Shown: one piece after another, positions 1 to 7,453 of the stretch
Layout: the number at the start of each line of letters is the position of its first letter
How positions within the stretch are numbered: position 1 is the stretch's first letter
Assembly (NCBI GenBank): GCA_014268975.2
Contig: CP077096.1
Coordinates: forward strand, 5,012,001 to 5,076,000
DNA from: Pseudomonas wayambapalatensis
Lineage (GTDB): Bacteria > Pseudomonadota > Gammaproteobacteria > Pseudomonadales > Pseudomonadaceae
Length of the DNA: 64,000 bases
Direction of reading: 5' to 3'
Program-made: the position numbers and the translations under genes
The notes under the pieces: generated by a model
The model's input: the letters and a program-made list of their open reading frames with translations, nothing else
Told to the model about the DNA's origin: nothing
The model's database searches: none

Positions 1-1302
1 ACCCTGGTTGTCGTCGGCAGTCGAGAACACCTGCGACTTCTTGGTCGGGATGGTGGTGTTCTTCTCGATCAGCGCGGTCATCACGCCACCCATGGTTTCG
101 ATACCCAGGGTCAGCGGGCTGACGTCGAGCAGCAGGACGTCCTTCACGTCACCGGCCAGTACTGCACCCTGGATGGCGGCACCCATGGCAACGGCTTCGT
201 CCGGGTTAACGTCCTTGCGCGCTTCCTTGCCAAAGAAGTCGGCAACGGCTTTCTGCACCAGCGGCATACGAGTCTGGCCACCGACGAGGATCACGTCGTC
301 GATCTTGCTCGCGTCGATACCGGCATCTTTCAGGGCGATGCGGCAAGGCTCGATGGTACGGCTGACCAGGTCTTCGACCAGCGACTCCAGCTTGGCGCGG
401 GAGATCTTCACGTTCAGGTGCTTCGGACCGGTTGCGTCAGCAGTGATGTACGGCAGGTTGACGTCGGTCGACTGAGCGGAAGACAGCTCGATCTTGGCCT
501 TTTCAGCAGCTTCTTTCAGACGCTGCAGTGCCAGCGGATCGTTCTTCAGGTCCATGCCGGACTCTTTCTTGAACTCGTCGACGAGGTAGTCGATCAGGCG
601 CATGTCGAAGTCTTCACCACCCAGGAAGGTGTCACCGTTGGTGGCCAGTACTTCGAACTGATGCTCACCGTCGACTTCGGCGATTTCGATGACCGACACG
701 TCGAAAGTACCACCACCCAGGTCATAGACGATGACGGTGTGGTCGCCCTTGGCCTTGTCCATGCCATAGGCCAGTGCAGCGGCGGTCGGTTCGTTGATGA
801 TGCGCTTGACGTCCAGACCGGCGATGCGACCGGCATCCTTGGTAGCCTGGCGCTGGCTGTCGTTGAAATAGGCCGGAACGGTGATGACCGCTTCGGTGAC
901 AGGCTCGCCGAGGTAGTCTTCGGCGGTCTTCTTCATTTTCTTCAGGACTTCGGCGCTGATCTGCGGCGGAGCCATTTCCTTGCCAGCGGCCTCGACCCAG
1001 GCGTCACCGTTGCCGGCCTTGACGATCTTGTACGGGACCAGCTTGATGTCTTTCTGCACGACGTCTTCTTCGAAGCGGCGGCCAATCAGGCGCTTCACTG
1101 CGAACAGGGTGTTGTGCGGGTTGGTGACGGCCTGGCGCTTGGCCGACTGACCGACCAGGATTTCGCCGTCGTTGGCGTAGGCCACGATCGAAGGGGTGGT
1201 ACGCGCACCTTCGGCGTTCTCGATGACCTTGACGTTACCGTTTTCCAGAATGGAGACGCACGAGTTGGTCGTCCCCAGGTCGATACCGATGATTTTGCCC
1301 AT
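1..1302 (-). CDS. dnaK: Chaperone DnaK (Hsp70), C-terminal part beyond window edge
   Basis: Major cytosolic Hsp70 that binds exposed hydrophobic peptides in an ATP cycle driven by DnaJ and GrpE. The visible 434 residues begin MGKIIGIDLGTTNSC, the first phosphate-binding loop. They continue through the DLGGGTFDVS loop and the VGGQTRMP adenosine-binding segment, then into the start of the substrate-binding domain. About 200 residues of a normal ~640-residue protein are missing at the window edge. The start codon is preceded by a GGGAGAG ribosome site. It lies 101 bp downstream of grpE on the same strand and has its own sigma-32-like promoter overlapping the grpE stop. Identification is secure. 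Confidence 0.98.
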   Translation of the reverse strand, partial: MGKIIGIDLGTTNSCVSILENGNVKVIENAEGARTTPSIVAYANDGEILVGQSAKRQAVTNPHNTLFAVKRLIGRRFEEDVVQKDIKLVPYKIVKAGNGDAWVEAAGKEMAPPQISAEVLKKMKKTAEDYLGEPVTEAVITVPAYFNDSQRQATKDAGRIAGLDVKRIINEPTAAALAYGMDKAKGDHTVIVYDLGGGTFDVSVIEIAEVDGEHQFEVLATNGDTFLGGEDFDMRLIDYLVDEFKKESGMDLKNDPLALQRLKEAAEKAKIELSSAQSTDVNLPYITADATGPKHLNVKISRAKLESLVEDLVSRTIEPCRIALKDAGIDASKIDDVILVGGQTRMPLVQKAVADFFGKEARKDVNPDEAVAMGAAIQGAVLAGDVKDVLLLDVSPLTLGIETMGGVMTALIEKNTTIPTKKSQVFSTADDNQG

Positions 1303-1380
1303 GTTAACTCTCCCGAAACTTGAATTTGGTAGCAGCGACTACTTTGGCCAACTGCGGTAATACTTGAAGGCTTGACACCT

Positions 1381-1408
1381 AGATGGGGATGCCCCGGCGG
1401 ATTTCAAG
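1381..1408 (-). promoter_or_regulatory. Sigma-32 heat-shock promoter of dnaK
   Basis: On the minus strand CTTGAAA (1408-1402), a 13-nt spacer and CCCCATCT (1388-1381) match the sigma-32 consensus closely. The -35 element contains the grpE stop codon TGA (1406-1404). The element would give dnaK transcription independent of the upstream grpE promoter. Confidence 0.75.
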
Positions 1409-1958
1409 CCTTTTCGTCGATAGAAGGCTGGGGCGCTGCCGGCGCCTTGCTGACCACCACCATGGCGGGGCGCAGCAGGCGACCGTTGAGCAGATAACCC
1501 TTCTGGAACACGTTGAGCACGCTGTTCGGCTCTACCTCGGCGTTTTCCTGCATGGCCATGGCCTGGTGATGCTCAGGGTTGAACGGCTGGCCATGGGGAT
1601 CGACGGCTTCGAGGTTGTAGCGCTTGAGGGTGTCCTGGAACATCTTCAGGGTCAGCTCGACACCTTCGCGGATCTGCTTGACGTTCTCGTCATCGGCACT
1701 GGAGTGGGCCAGGGCCAGTTCCAGGCTGTCGATCACCGGCAGCAGGTCGCCGGCGAATTTCTCCAGGGCGAACTTGTGAGCTTTCTCGACGTCCTGCTCG
1801 GCACGACGGCGGATGTTCTGCAGGTCTGCAGCCACGCGCAGCGACTGATCCTTGGCGGCGGCCAGCTGCTCCTCGAGCACCTGGACGCGGGCACCGAGAT
1901 CTTCGGAGCCGGCTTCTTCGGCGTTAAGGTTTTGTTCATCCAGCTGTTCGTCAGCCAT
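1404..1958 (-). CDS. grpE: Nucleotide exchange factor GrpE
   Basis: Homodimeric exchange factor that releases ADP from DnaK. The 184-residue product starts MADEQLDEQNL. It has an acidic disordered N-terminus, a long coiled coil over roughly residues 25-85, and a C-terminal beta domain ending in the typical segment with ALVSVSK-like character (here MVVVSK). I chose the ATG at 1958 because AGGAGA lies just upstream; an in-frame ATG six codons earlier falls on the other side of that site. It is transcribed toward dnaK from a sigma-32-like promoter and is divergent from recN. Confidence 0.96.
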   Translation of the reverse strand: MADEQLDEQNLNAEEAGSEDLGARVQVLEEQLAAAKDQSLRVAADLQNIRRRAEQDVEKAHKFALEKFAGDLLPVIDSLELALAHSSADDENVKQIREGVELTLKMFQDTLKRYNLEAVDPHGQPFNPEHHQAMAMQENAEVEPNSVLNVFQKGYLLNGRLLRPAMVVVSKAPAAPQPSIDEKA

Positions 1959-2015
1959 CGGGTCTCTCCTCCGCAATTTCTGGTGTACAGGTCATGCCTG
2001 CCTTGTCTGCCGGTT

Positions 2016-2043
2016 ATATGGGGTCGGAAAAAACAGGTTCAAG
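2016..2043 (-). promoter_or_regulatory. Sigma-32 heat-shock promoter of grpE
   Basis: The minus strand shows CTTGAAC (2043-2037), a 13-nt spacer and CCCCATAT (2023-2016). This is the same spacing as the dnaK promoter. It sits 58 bp upstream of the grpE start, in the divergent grpE-recN region. Confidence 0.75.
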
Positions 2044-2099
2044 GGGCGAGCGGCATTTCCACATTCATCAGGCGAGCATTGGCAGGCAGGAAAAAAGTA

Positions 2100-2115
2100 C
2101 TGTATAAATAACCAG
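2100..2115 (+). promoter_or_regulatory. LexA (SOS) box of recN
   Basis: CTGTATAAATAACCAG fits the CTGT-N8-ACAG SOS box in all but one position. It lies 25 bp before the recN start, where a LexA repressor would block initiation. recN is a classical SOS gene, which supports the call. Confidence 0.7.
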
Positions 2116-2139
2116 ACATGACCTTCGGGAGTGGCCCTC

Positions 2140-3813
2140 ATGCTGGTGCACCTGTCCATTCACAACTACGCCATCGTCGAGCACCTCGACCTCGAACTCG
2201 CCCGCGGAATGTCGGTGATCACCGGCGAAACGGGCGCTGGCAAGTCGATCATGCTCGACGCGCTTGGCCTGGCGCTGGGCGACCGCGCCGACAGTGGCGT
2301 GGTGCGACCCGGCGCCGACAAGGCCGACCTGCTTGCCACCTTCGACCTGGTCGATATCCCCGAAGCCCGCACCTGGCTGGCAGAACGCGACCTCGACACC
2401 GACGGCCCGTGCATCCTGCGGCGGGTGATCACCGCCGAAGGCCGCAGCCGCGGCTACATCAACGGCACTCCCTGCCCGCTTGCCGACCTCAAGGCACTCG
2501 GCGAGCTACTGATCGACATCCACAGCCAGCACGAGCACCAGTCGCTCCTCAAGACCGACACGCATCGTCGTCTGGTCGACGAGTACGCCGGCGCCGTCGA
2601 CCTCGCCCGCCAGGTGCAACTGGCAGCCCAGCGCTGGCGCCAGACCCGCCTGGAGCTGGAGCGCCTTTCCAACTCCGGCGACGAGCAACGCGCCCGTCAT
2701 CAGCTACTGAGCTACCAGCTCGAAGAGCTCGACAATCTGGGCCTTGGCGAAAACGAGCTGGAACAGCTTGAGCACGAGCACAAGAACCTGACCAATGCCG
2801 AAGCCCTGTTCGGCATCTGCCGCCAGGTCATCGATCAATGCAGCGAAAGCGACTCCGGCAACGTGCTCAGCGCCCTGACGGTCAGCCTCAATCGCCTGAC
2901 CGCCGTGAACAACGCCCCCAAGGCATTGGGCGAAGCCGTCAACCTGATCGCCAGTGCGCAGATCCAGATCGAGGAAGCGGTTGGCGAGCTCAACCGCTTC
3001 CTCGATCACTTCGACGCCGACCCTCTGCGCCTGCAAGCACTGGAAGAGCGGCTCGACACCCTTTATACCCTCGCTCGCAAGCACCGCGTGCACCCGAGCG
3101 AGTTGCCACGCCTGCAACAGCGCCTGATGGAAGAGCTCGAAGGGCTCAACGCCAGCGATGAATCCATCGAGCGCCTGGGCGGCGAGCTGGCCGCCTATGC
3201 ACAGCACTATAAAGAGAAGGCCGTCGAGCTCAGCAATCTGCGCCGGCAGGCCGCAGCGCAACTGGCGGTGGCGGTCGAGCAGGAGATCCAGCGCCTGGGC
3301 ATGCCCGGCGGGCGCTTCTGTATCGAGCTGTCGCCCAACGAGAGCGGTGAGCTTTCGCCCCACGGGCTGGAGCAGGTCGAGCTGCTGGTCAGCGCCAACC
3401 CCGGCCAACCGCTCAAGGGGCTGGCCAAAGTGGCTTCGGGAGGTGAGCTGTCACGCATCAGCCTGGCCATTCAGGTCATCACCGCACAAACCTCGCGCAT
3501 TCCCACACTGGTCTTTGACGAAGTGGACGTGGGCATCGGCGGCCCGACCGCCGAGATCGTCGGCCAACTGTTGCGCCGCCTGGGCGAGCGCGGCCAGGTC
3601 CTGACCGTCACCCACCTGCCGCAGGTTGCAGCCCAAGGGCACCATCACCTGTTCGTGCACAAGGTACGCAACAGCGACACCACCCATACCGCCGTGGCCA
3701 GCCTCGGCAAGCGCGAGCGGGTCGAAGAAGTGGCACGCATGCTGGGTGGGATAGACCTGACCAAAGAGTCCCTGGCGCATGCGCGCAAGATGGTAGTCAG
3801 CGGCAAGGCCTGA
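2140..3813 (+). CDS. recN: DNA repair protein RecN (SMC-like ATPase)
   Basis: Cytosolic SMC-family ATPase acting early in double-strand-break recombination. It has 557 residues, the usual length. Walker A GETGAGKS is at about 29-36, a long coiled-coil arm fills the middle, and the C-terminal head carries the signature ASGGELSR and Walker B LVFDEVDVGIGG. I used ATG 2140, which gives MLVHLSIHNY, the family's normal start with CGGGAG 8 nt upstream; a GTG three codons earlier overlaps that ribosome site. A LexA box lies upstream, so DNA-damage control is expected. It is convergent with fur. Confidence 0.96.
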   Translation: MLVHLSIHNYAIVEHLDLELARGMSVITGETGAGKSIMLDALGLALGDRADSGVVRPGADKADLLATFDLVDIPEARTWLAERDLDTDGPCILRRVITAEGRSRGYINGTPCPLADLKALGELLIDIHSQHEHQSLLKTDTHRRLVDEYAGAVDLARQVQLAAQRWRQTRLELERLSNSGDEQRARHQLLSYQLEELDNLGLGENELEQLEHEHKNLTNAEALFGICRQVIDQCSESDSGNVLSALTVSLNRLTAVNNAPKALGEAVNLIASAQIQIEEAVGELNRFLDHFDADPLRLQALEERLDTLYTLARKHRVHPSELPRLQQRLMEELEGLNASDESIERLGGELAAYAQHYKEKAVELSNLRRQAAAQLAVAVEQEIQRLGMPGGRFCIELSPNESGELSPHGLEQVELLVSANPGQPLKGLAKVASGGELSRISLAIQVITAQTSRIPTLVFDEVDVGIGGPTAEIVGQLLRRLGERGQVLTVTHLPQVAAQGHHHLFVHKVRNSDTTHTAVASLGKRERVEEVARMLGGIDLTKESLAHARKMVVSGKA

Positions 3814-3847
3814 GGCAGCTCACTCCTCGACCCGCGCCAGAAAGCAC

Positions 3848-3871
3848 AAAGGCGACCCGAAGGTCGCCTTT
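3848..3871. terminator. Bidirectional terminator between recN and fur
   Basis: A 7-bp GGCGACC/GGTCGCC stem is flanked by AAA on the left and TTT on the right, so it can act for both convergent genes. Read leftward the loop is C(UUCG)G, an exceptionally stable tetraloop. A second small stem AACGAT-TTCG-ATCGTT overlaps the fur stop codon (3881-3896). Confidence 0.75.
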
Positions 3872-3894
3872 GCTGTTAATAACGATCGAAATCG

Positions 3895-4299
3895 TTACTT
3901 TTTCTTACGCACATACAGGACCAGGTTGTGGTCCACGAGCTCGTAGCCATGTTCGGCGACGATCTCTTTCTGGCGGCGCTCGATCTCCGCATCCATGAAT
4001 TCGATCACTTCGCTGGTGTCCACGTTGACCATATGGTCGTGGTGTCCGCCATCGGCCAGCTCGAACACCGCGTGGCCGCCATCGAAGTTGTGGCGAACCA
4101 CCAGACCCGCAGCTTCGAACTGGGTCAGTACGCGGTAGACGGTCGCCAGACCGACATCCTCACCCGCTTCCATCAGCGCCTTGTAAACATCCTCGGCGCT
4201 CATGTGACGCTGCTCGGTCGAATCGAGCATCTGAAGGATCTTGACTCGAGGCAGGGTCACCTTGAGACCGGCTTTGCGCAATTCGCTATTTTCAACCAT
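3895..4299 (-). CDS. fur: Ferric uptake regulator Fur
   Basis: Fe(II)-dependent dimeric repressor of iron acquisition genes. The 134-residue product starts MVENSELRKAGLK, with a winged-helix domain over residues 1-80 and the metal-binding GGHHDHMVN segment near residue 87. The C-terminus ends VRKKK. I chose the start at 4299 because it matches the family's length; the open frame runs 44 codons further without a plausible start. It is divergent from omlA with a 97-bp shared region. A candidate Fur target, an iron ABC importer, lies in the same window. Confidence 0.97.
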   Translation of the reverse strand: MVENSELRKAGLKVTLPRVKILQMLDSTEQRHMSAEDVYKALMEAGEDVGLATVYRVLTQFEAAGLVVRHNFDGGHAVFELADGGHHDHMVNVDTSEVIEFMDAEIERRQKEIVAEHGYELVDHNLVLYVRKKK

Positions 4300-4323
4300 G
4301 GTCAGCTTTCTCGCCGATGCTGC

Positions 4324-4352
4324 TTCGCAGCTTCTCTTAATACGGGTATGAT
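4324..4352 (+). promoter_or_regulatory. Probable sigma-70 promoter of omlA
   Basis: TTCGCA (4324-4329), a 17-nt spacer and TATGAT (4347-4352) lie 45 bp before the omlA start. The -35 is weak, the -10 good. The same short region must hold the divergent fur promoter. Confidence 0.5.
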
Positions 4353-4396
4353 CGGGGTTTACGTTGTCCAGCCAAGATAGTGGAAGTCGCCCACCG

Positions 4397-4918
4397 ATGC
4401 AAAACACCAAGCTCTTGCTAACCAGCCTCACCCTCGTGGGACTGCTCGCACTCGCCGGTTGCTCGTTTCCCGGGGTTTACAAAATCGACATCCAGCAGGG
4501 CAATGTCGTCACGCAGGACATGATAGACCAATTGCGCCCCGGAATGACCCGACGGCAAGTAAGGTTTATCATGGGCAACCCACTCCTGCAGGACACCTTC
4601 AACACCAATCGCTGGGATTATCTCTACAGCATCCAGCCTGGCGGCGGTAAGCGCCAGCAGGAGCGCATGAGTATCTTCTTCAACGAGAGCGACCAACTGG
4701 TCAGCCTTTCCGGCGACTTCATGCCGGGCGTAAGCCGCGACCAGGAAATCCTGGGCGGCAGCAGCACCACGACCGTCAGCCCGGCCAACCAGCCGTCTCA
4801 ACAGCCGGAAAAACCAGCCAAGGCTGGCTCGACGGAAGAGTCGATCCAGCGCGAAATCGACACCATCGAGACGACCCCGGTGCCTACGCCGGCGCCACTG
4901 GAGACCTCGCCGCAATAA
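4397..4918 (+). CDS. omlA: Outer membrane lipoprotein OmlA/BamE (SmpA family)
   Basis: Small outer membrane lipoprotein of the BAM complex that supports beta-barrel assembly and envelope integrity. The 173-residue precursor has a signal sequence with the lipobox LALAGC, cleaved before the cysteine near residue 22. The BamE fold follows, with its conserved LRPGMTRRQVRFIMGNP stretch. The last ~60 residues are Pro/Ser/Thr/Gln-rich and probably disordered, a tail longer than in E. coli BamE. ATG 4397 was chosen because it gives a proper signal peptide. A strong terminator follows. Confidence 0.95.
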   Translation: MQNTKLLLTSLTLVGLLALAGCSFPGVYKIDIQQGNVVTQDMIDQLRPGMTRRQVRFIMGNPLLQDTFNTNRWDYLYSIQPGGGKRQQERMSIFFNESDQLVSLSGDFMPGVSRDQEILGGSSTTTVSPANQPSQQPEKPAKAGSTEESIQREIDTIETTPVPTPAPLETSPQ

Positions 4919-4932
4919 CGGCATGGCCCATG

Positions 4933-4962
4933 AAAAAGCCCGGACCTGGTCCGGGCTTTTTA
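4933..4962. terminator. Intrinsic terminator after omlA
   Basis: A perfect GCCCGGACC/GGTCCGGGC stem is flanked by A5 on the left and T5 on the right. It can therefore also serve rnfH, transcribed from the other side. Confidence 0.85.
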
Positions 4963-4987
4963 TTGCGCAGCGTATACAGCAACAACC

Positions 4988-5290
4988 TTACCCGCGTGCA
5001 GCCTTGGCCTTTTCGGCTCGCTGCCTGCGCATCGCCTTCGGGTCCACCAGCAGCGGCCGGTAGATTTCCAGGCGTTCACCCTCCTCGACCTGACGCTGAT
5101 GCGGTTCGGCAACGACCTTGCCAAACACGCCCACCGGGCAGCTTTCAATATCCAGCCCTGGCACTTGCGCAGCGATACCAGACAAATGCAAAGCCTCACG
5201 CAGCGTCACACCCTGCGGCACCCGGCACGCCAGCAGCCACTGGCGTGCCGCAGTCGCGTAAGCCACCTCGATACCCAGCGTCTCAGCCAT
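4988..5290 (-). CDS. rnfH: RnfH family protein (UPF0125, ubiquitin-like fold)
   Basis: A 100-residue protein starting MAETLGIEVAYA with the family's conserved EVAYA start and later SCPVGVFGKV and GERLEIYRPL. Members adopt a beta-grasp fold; the biochemical role is unsettled, although RatA-RnfH has been discussed as a toxin-antitoxin-like pair. It overlaps the ratA stop by 8 bp, so the two are translationally coupled. The C-terminus is basic (KAMRRQRAEKAKAARG). The start at 5290 was chosen from the family alignment start and the overlap. Confidence 0.9.
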   Translation of the reverse strand: MAETLGIEVAYATAARQWLLACRVPQGVTLREALHLSGIAAQVPGLDIESCPVGVFGKVVAEPHQRQVEEGERLEIYRPLLVDPKAMRRQRAEKAKAARG

Positions 5291-5717
5291 GCAGCTGCTT
5301 GGCTCGCTGGCAGAAGGCATCGACGAGGGTGTTGGCTGCCTGGTTGAACAATGGCCCGAGGGTGGCGCGCACCAGCGGCCCGGCATAATCGAACGACAGG
5401 TCGAGGCTGATCTTGCAGGCTTTTTCGCCCAGCGCCTTGAACACCCATACGCCATGCAACTGGGTGAAGGGTCCTTCTTCCAGGTTCATCTCGATGGATT
5501 GCCCCGGCACCAGCACATTGCGCGTGACGAACTGCTGGCTCATGCCGCCCTTGGCCACCTCCAGCTTCGCCCGCATGTGGGTGTCACTCGCCTCGAGCAC
5601 CGTCGAGTCCGAGCACCAGGGAAGAAACTCAGGGTAGCTGGCCACGTCGTTGACCAGGTCGTAGAGCGCCTGGGCAGGGTATGGCAGCAGGGCGGAGCGT
5701 TGAATATGGGTAGTCAT
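5283..5717 (-). CDS. ratA: RatA-type START/polyketide-cyclase-like protein
   Basis: A 144-residue START-like fold protein starting MTTHIQRSALLPYPAQALYDLV. It has the family motif NDVASYPEFLPWCSDS near residue 25 and the C-terminal NQAANTLVDAFCQRA. E. coli RatA was reported to inhibit 70S formation; homologues related to mitochondrial Coq10 bind isoprenoid quinone. Which role applies here cannot be told from sequence. It is upstream of and overlapping rnfH, and divergent from smpB, as in most gammaproteobacteria. Confidence 0.9.
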   Translation of the reverse strand: MTTHIQRSALLPYPAQALYDLVNDVASYPEFLPWCSDSTVLEASDTHMRAKLEVAKGGMSQQFVTRNVLVPGQSIEMNLEEGPFTQLHGVWVFKALGEKACKISLDLSFDYAGPLVRATLGPLFNQAANTLVDAFCQRAKQLHG

Positions 5718-5862
5718 CCAGGCATCACTTCCAAGCTGGGCGGCAGCGCATCGCAGCGCTTCGGAACGGTTCCGTGCAACGGAACGAGGCCTGCATTGTC
5801 CGGGATTCATCCTGCAGGCTCAAGCGCACCGAACCCCATAGCCAGAGGACGTGGCGACTGCC

Positions 5863-5868
5863 TATAAT
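5863..5868 (+). promoter_or_regulatory. Perfect -10 element immediately upstream of smpB
   Basis: TATAAT lies only 9 nt before the smpB ATG. No good -35 is visible at the expected distance (around 5840-5846). If used, transcription would begin 1-4 nt before the start codon, giving a nearly leaderless mRNA. Confidence 0.5.
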
Positions 5869-5877
5869 GCCGCCCCT

Positions 5878-6360
5878 ATGGCTAAGCAAAAGAAACATCC
5901 GACCGGGACCATCGCGCAGAACAAGAAAGCGCGACACGATTACTTCATCGAACACAAGTTCGAGGCCGGGCTGGTCCTGTCCGGTTGGGAAGTAAAAAGC
6001 CTGCGGGCCGGCAAGGCGCACCTGACCGACAGCTACGTGCTGCTCAAGGATGGCGAAGCCTGGCTGTTCGGCAGCCACATCACCCCGCTGAACACCGCCA
6101 GCACCCACGTCATCGCCGACCCCATGCGTACCCGCAAGCTGCTGCTGAACAAGCGCGAGCTCGAGCGCGTGGAAGCTGCCGTGGCGCAGAAAGGCTACAC
6201 CTGCGTGGCCTTGGCGCTGTACTGGAGCAAGCACCTGATCAAGTGCGAAATCGCGCTCGGCAAGGGCAAGAAGGAGTTCGACAAGCGCGACACGATGCGC
6301 GAGCGCGACTCCAACCGCGAGCTGCAGCGTGCGGTGCGCAACAAGGGCAAGGAAGAGTAG
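5878..6360 (+). CDS. smpB: SsrA-binding protein SmpB
   Basis: Binds tmRNA and carries it to stalled ribosomes for trans-translation. The 160-residue product starts MAKQKKHPTGTIAQNKKA. It contains the OB-fold segments GLVLSGWEVKSLRAGKA and SHITPLNTAS, and ends in the basic tail KGKKEFDKRDTMRERDSNRE that enters the decoding channel. The ATG at 5878 is the family's usual start. There is no clear Shine-Dalgarno sequence before it, consistent with the adjacent -10 element. It is convergent with lldR. Confidence 0.96.
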   Translation: MAKQKKHPTGTIAQNKKARHDYFIEHKFEAGLVLSGWEVKSLRAGKAHLTDSYVLLKDGEAWLFGSHITPLNTASTHVIADPMRTRKLLLNKRELERVEAAVAQKGYTCVALALYWSKHLIKCEIALGKGKKEFDKRDTMRERDSNRELQRAVRNKGKEE

Positions 6361-6370
6361 ATCTTCTTCA

Positions 6371-6413
6371 GCGGGCAAGTCGCAGCGGCGGTTCGGCGCT
6401 TCGACTTGCCCGC
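6371..6413. repeat. REP-like inverted repeat between smpB and lldR
   Basis: GCGGGCAAGTCG (6371-6382) is repeated in inverted form as CGACTTGCCCGC (6402-6413). It lies between two convergent genes. It resembles the Pseudomonas REP core and may end transcription from both sides, though no T-run follows. Confidence 0.65.
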
Positions 6414-6431
6414 GAATGCTGCAACACCTGT

Positions 6432-7199
6432 CTAGCGCCCGCTGCGTCGCTCCGCACGCGCCACGCGCTGAGCTTCCTGCTGCGCCTCTTCCAGCACTTC
6501 CTGCACATACAGGATGTGCCGGCTCGACACCTCCCGCGCATCTTCCGCACGCCCCTCGACGATCGCCTCGTACAGTTCGCGATGCTGACTGATCAGCATG
6601 TCGCGCGTCTCCGTGCGCTGCTGGTACATGCCCCCGATGTTGGTCACCACATTGCGCTTGAGCAGGTCGAACAGGCCACGAATGGTATGCAGCAGCACGG
6701 CATTGTGGCTGGCTTCGGCAATCGCCAGATGAAAACGCGCATCCGCAGCGCCTTCTTCTGCACGACTGACCTCATCGACGCGGGCATAGCAGTCCTGCAG
6801 CGCATCGAAGGCGGCCTTCAACCGCGCCCGATCCGGCTCGGTAGCACGCTGGGCTGCGTAGAAGGCGCATGAGGCCTCAAGGGTGTGACGAAACTCCAGC
6901 AGGTCGCGCTGAGCCTCAGGGTTGTGCTCGAGCAACTGCAACAAGGGATCACTGAACGTCGATCCCAGCGACTCGGCCACATAGTTGCCGCCCCCCTGGC
7001 GGCTGACCAGCAGCCCCTTGGCCACCAGTTTCTGGATCGCCTCGCGCAACGACGGGCGGGAAACGCCAAACTGTTCGGCCAGGGCGCGTTCGGCGGGCAG
7101 GCGCTGCCCTGAGGTCAACGTCCCCTCGAGAATCATCCCTTCCAGTCGATCGACGATATCGTCGGACAGGCGCCGTTGGCGGACCTGATCAAAAACCAT
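6432..7199 (-). CDS. lldR: Lactate-responsive transcriptional regulator LldR (GntR/FadR family)
   Basis: A 255-residue GntR-type repressor. The winged helix is in residues 1-75 (RLPAERALAEQFGVSRPSLREAI), followed by an all-helical FCD effector domain with metal-ligand candidates in DARFHLAIAEASHN and SQHRELYEAI. It is divergent from lldP, and a perfect palindrome suited to this family lies between them; release by L- or D-lactate is known for homologues. I chose ATG 7199 (GGAGAGC about 8 nt upstream) over the in-frame GTG one codon earlier. Nothing in the sequence suggests damage. Confidence 0.93.
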   Translation of the reverse strand: MVFDQVRQRRLSDDIVDRLEGMILEGTLTSGQRLPAERALAEQFGVSRPSLREAIQKLVAKGLLVSRQGGGNYVAESLGSTFSDPLLQLLEHNPEAQRDLLEFRHTLEASCAFYAAQRATEPDRARLKAAFDALQDCYARVDEVSRAEEGAADARFHLAIAEASHNAVLLHTIRGLFDLLKRNVVTNIGGMYQQRTETRDMLISQHRELYEAIVEGRAEDAREVSSRHILYVQEVLEEAQQEAQRVARAERRSGR

Positions 7200-7345
7200 C
7201 ACATGCTCTCCACAAACCCCGGCACCGATTTCGGGGCGCCTATTCTGCGCCTATCCGCGGCAGCCCGACAGATATTCCTCGATTGATCCGACGCGATCTC
7301 GCCATCCGCTCATCGGCACTCGACCAAAGTTTTGCTTGGGACAAA

Positions 7346-7375
7346 TTGACACACCCCGTATCCGGCTTTTAACCT
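7346..7375 (+). promoter_or_regulatory. Probable lldP promoter
   Basis: TTGACA (7346-7351) is a perfect -35. TAACCT (7370-7375) at 18 nt is the best -10 in range. The expected start point, near 7382, lies just upstream of the LldR-type palindrome. Confidence 0.55.
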
Positions 7376-7392
7376 AGCGACCAGTCATTGTA

Positions 7393-7409
7393 AATTGGTA
7401 TTACCAATT
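7393..7409. promoter_or_regulatory. LldR-type operator palindrome
   Basis: AATTGGTATTACCAATT is a perfect 17-bp palindrome of the T-GGT-N-ACC-A type bound by FadR-subfamily GntR proteins. It lies downstream of the predicted lldP start point, where a bound repressor would block RNA polymerase. A perfect dyad in a 254-bp divergent region next to lldR makes the assignment likely. Confidence 0.75.
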
Positions 7410-7429
7410 ATCCAATGCCAGTGCTGACC

Positions 7430-7437
7430 AACAACAA
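7430..7437 (+). promoter_or_regulatory. Candidate Hfq/Crc catabolite-repression motif before lldP
   Basis: AACAACAA fits the AAnAAnAA target that Hfq with Crc binds on Pseudomonas mRNAs. It sits directly before the AGGGG ribosome site of lldP. The motif is short, so chance cannot be excluded. Confidence 0.45.
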
Positions 7438-7453
7438 TTAGGGGTCACCCCAT

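Noticed and set aside
5762..5785. Triple CGGAAC dyads in the ratA-smpB gap as an operator
   Set aside because: Short GC-rich half-sites in a GC-rich genome with no matching regulator or similar site elsewhere in the window.
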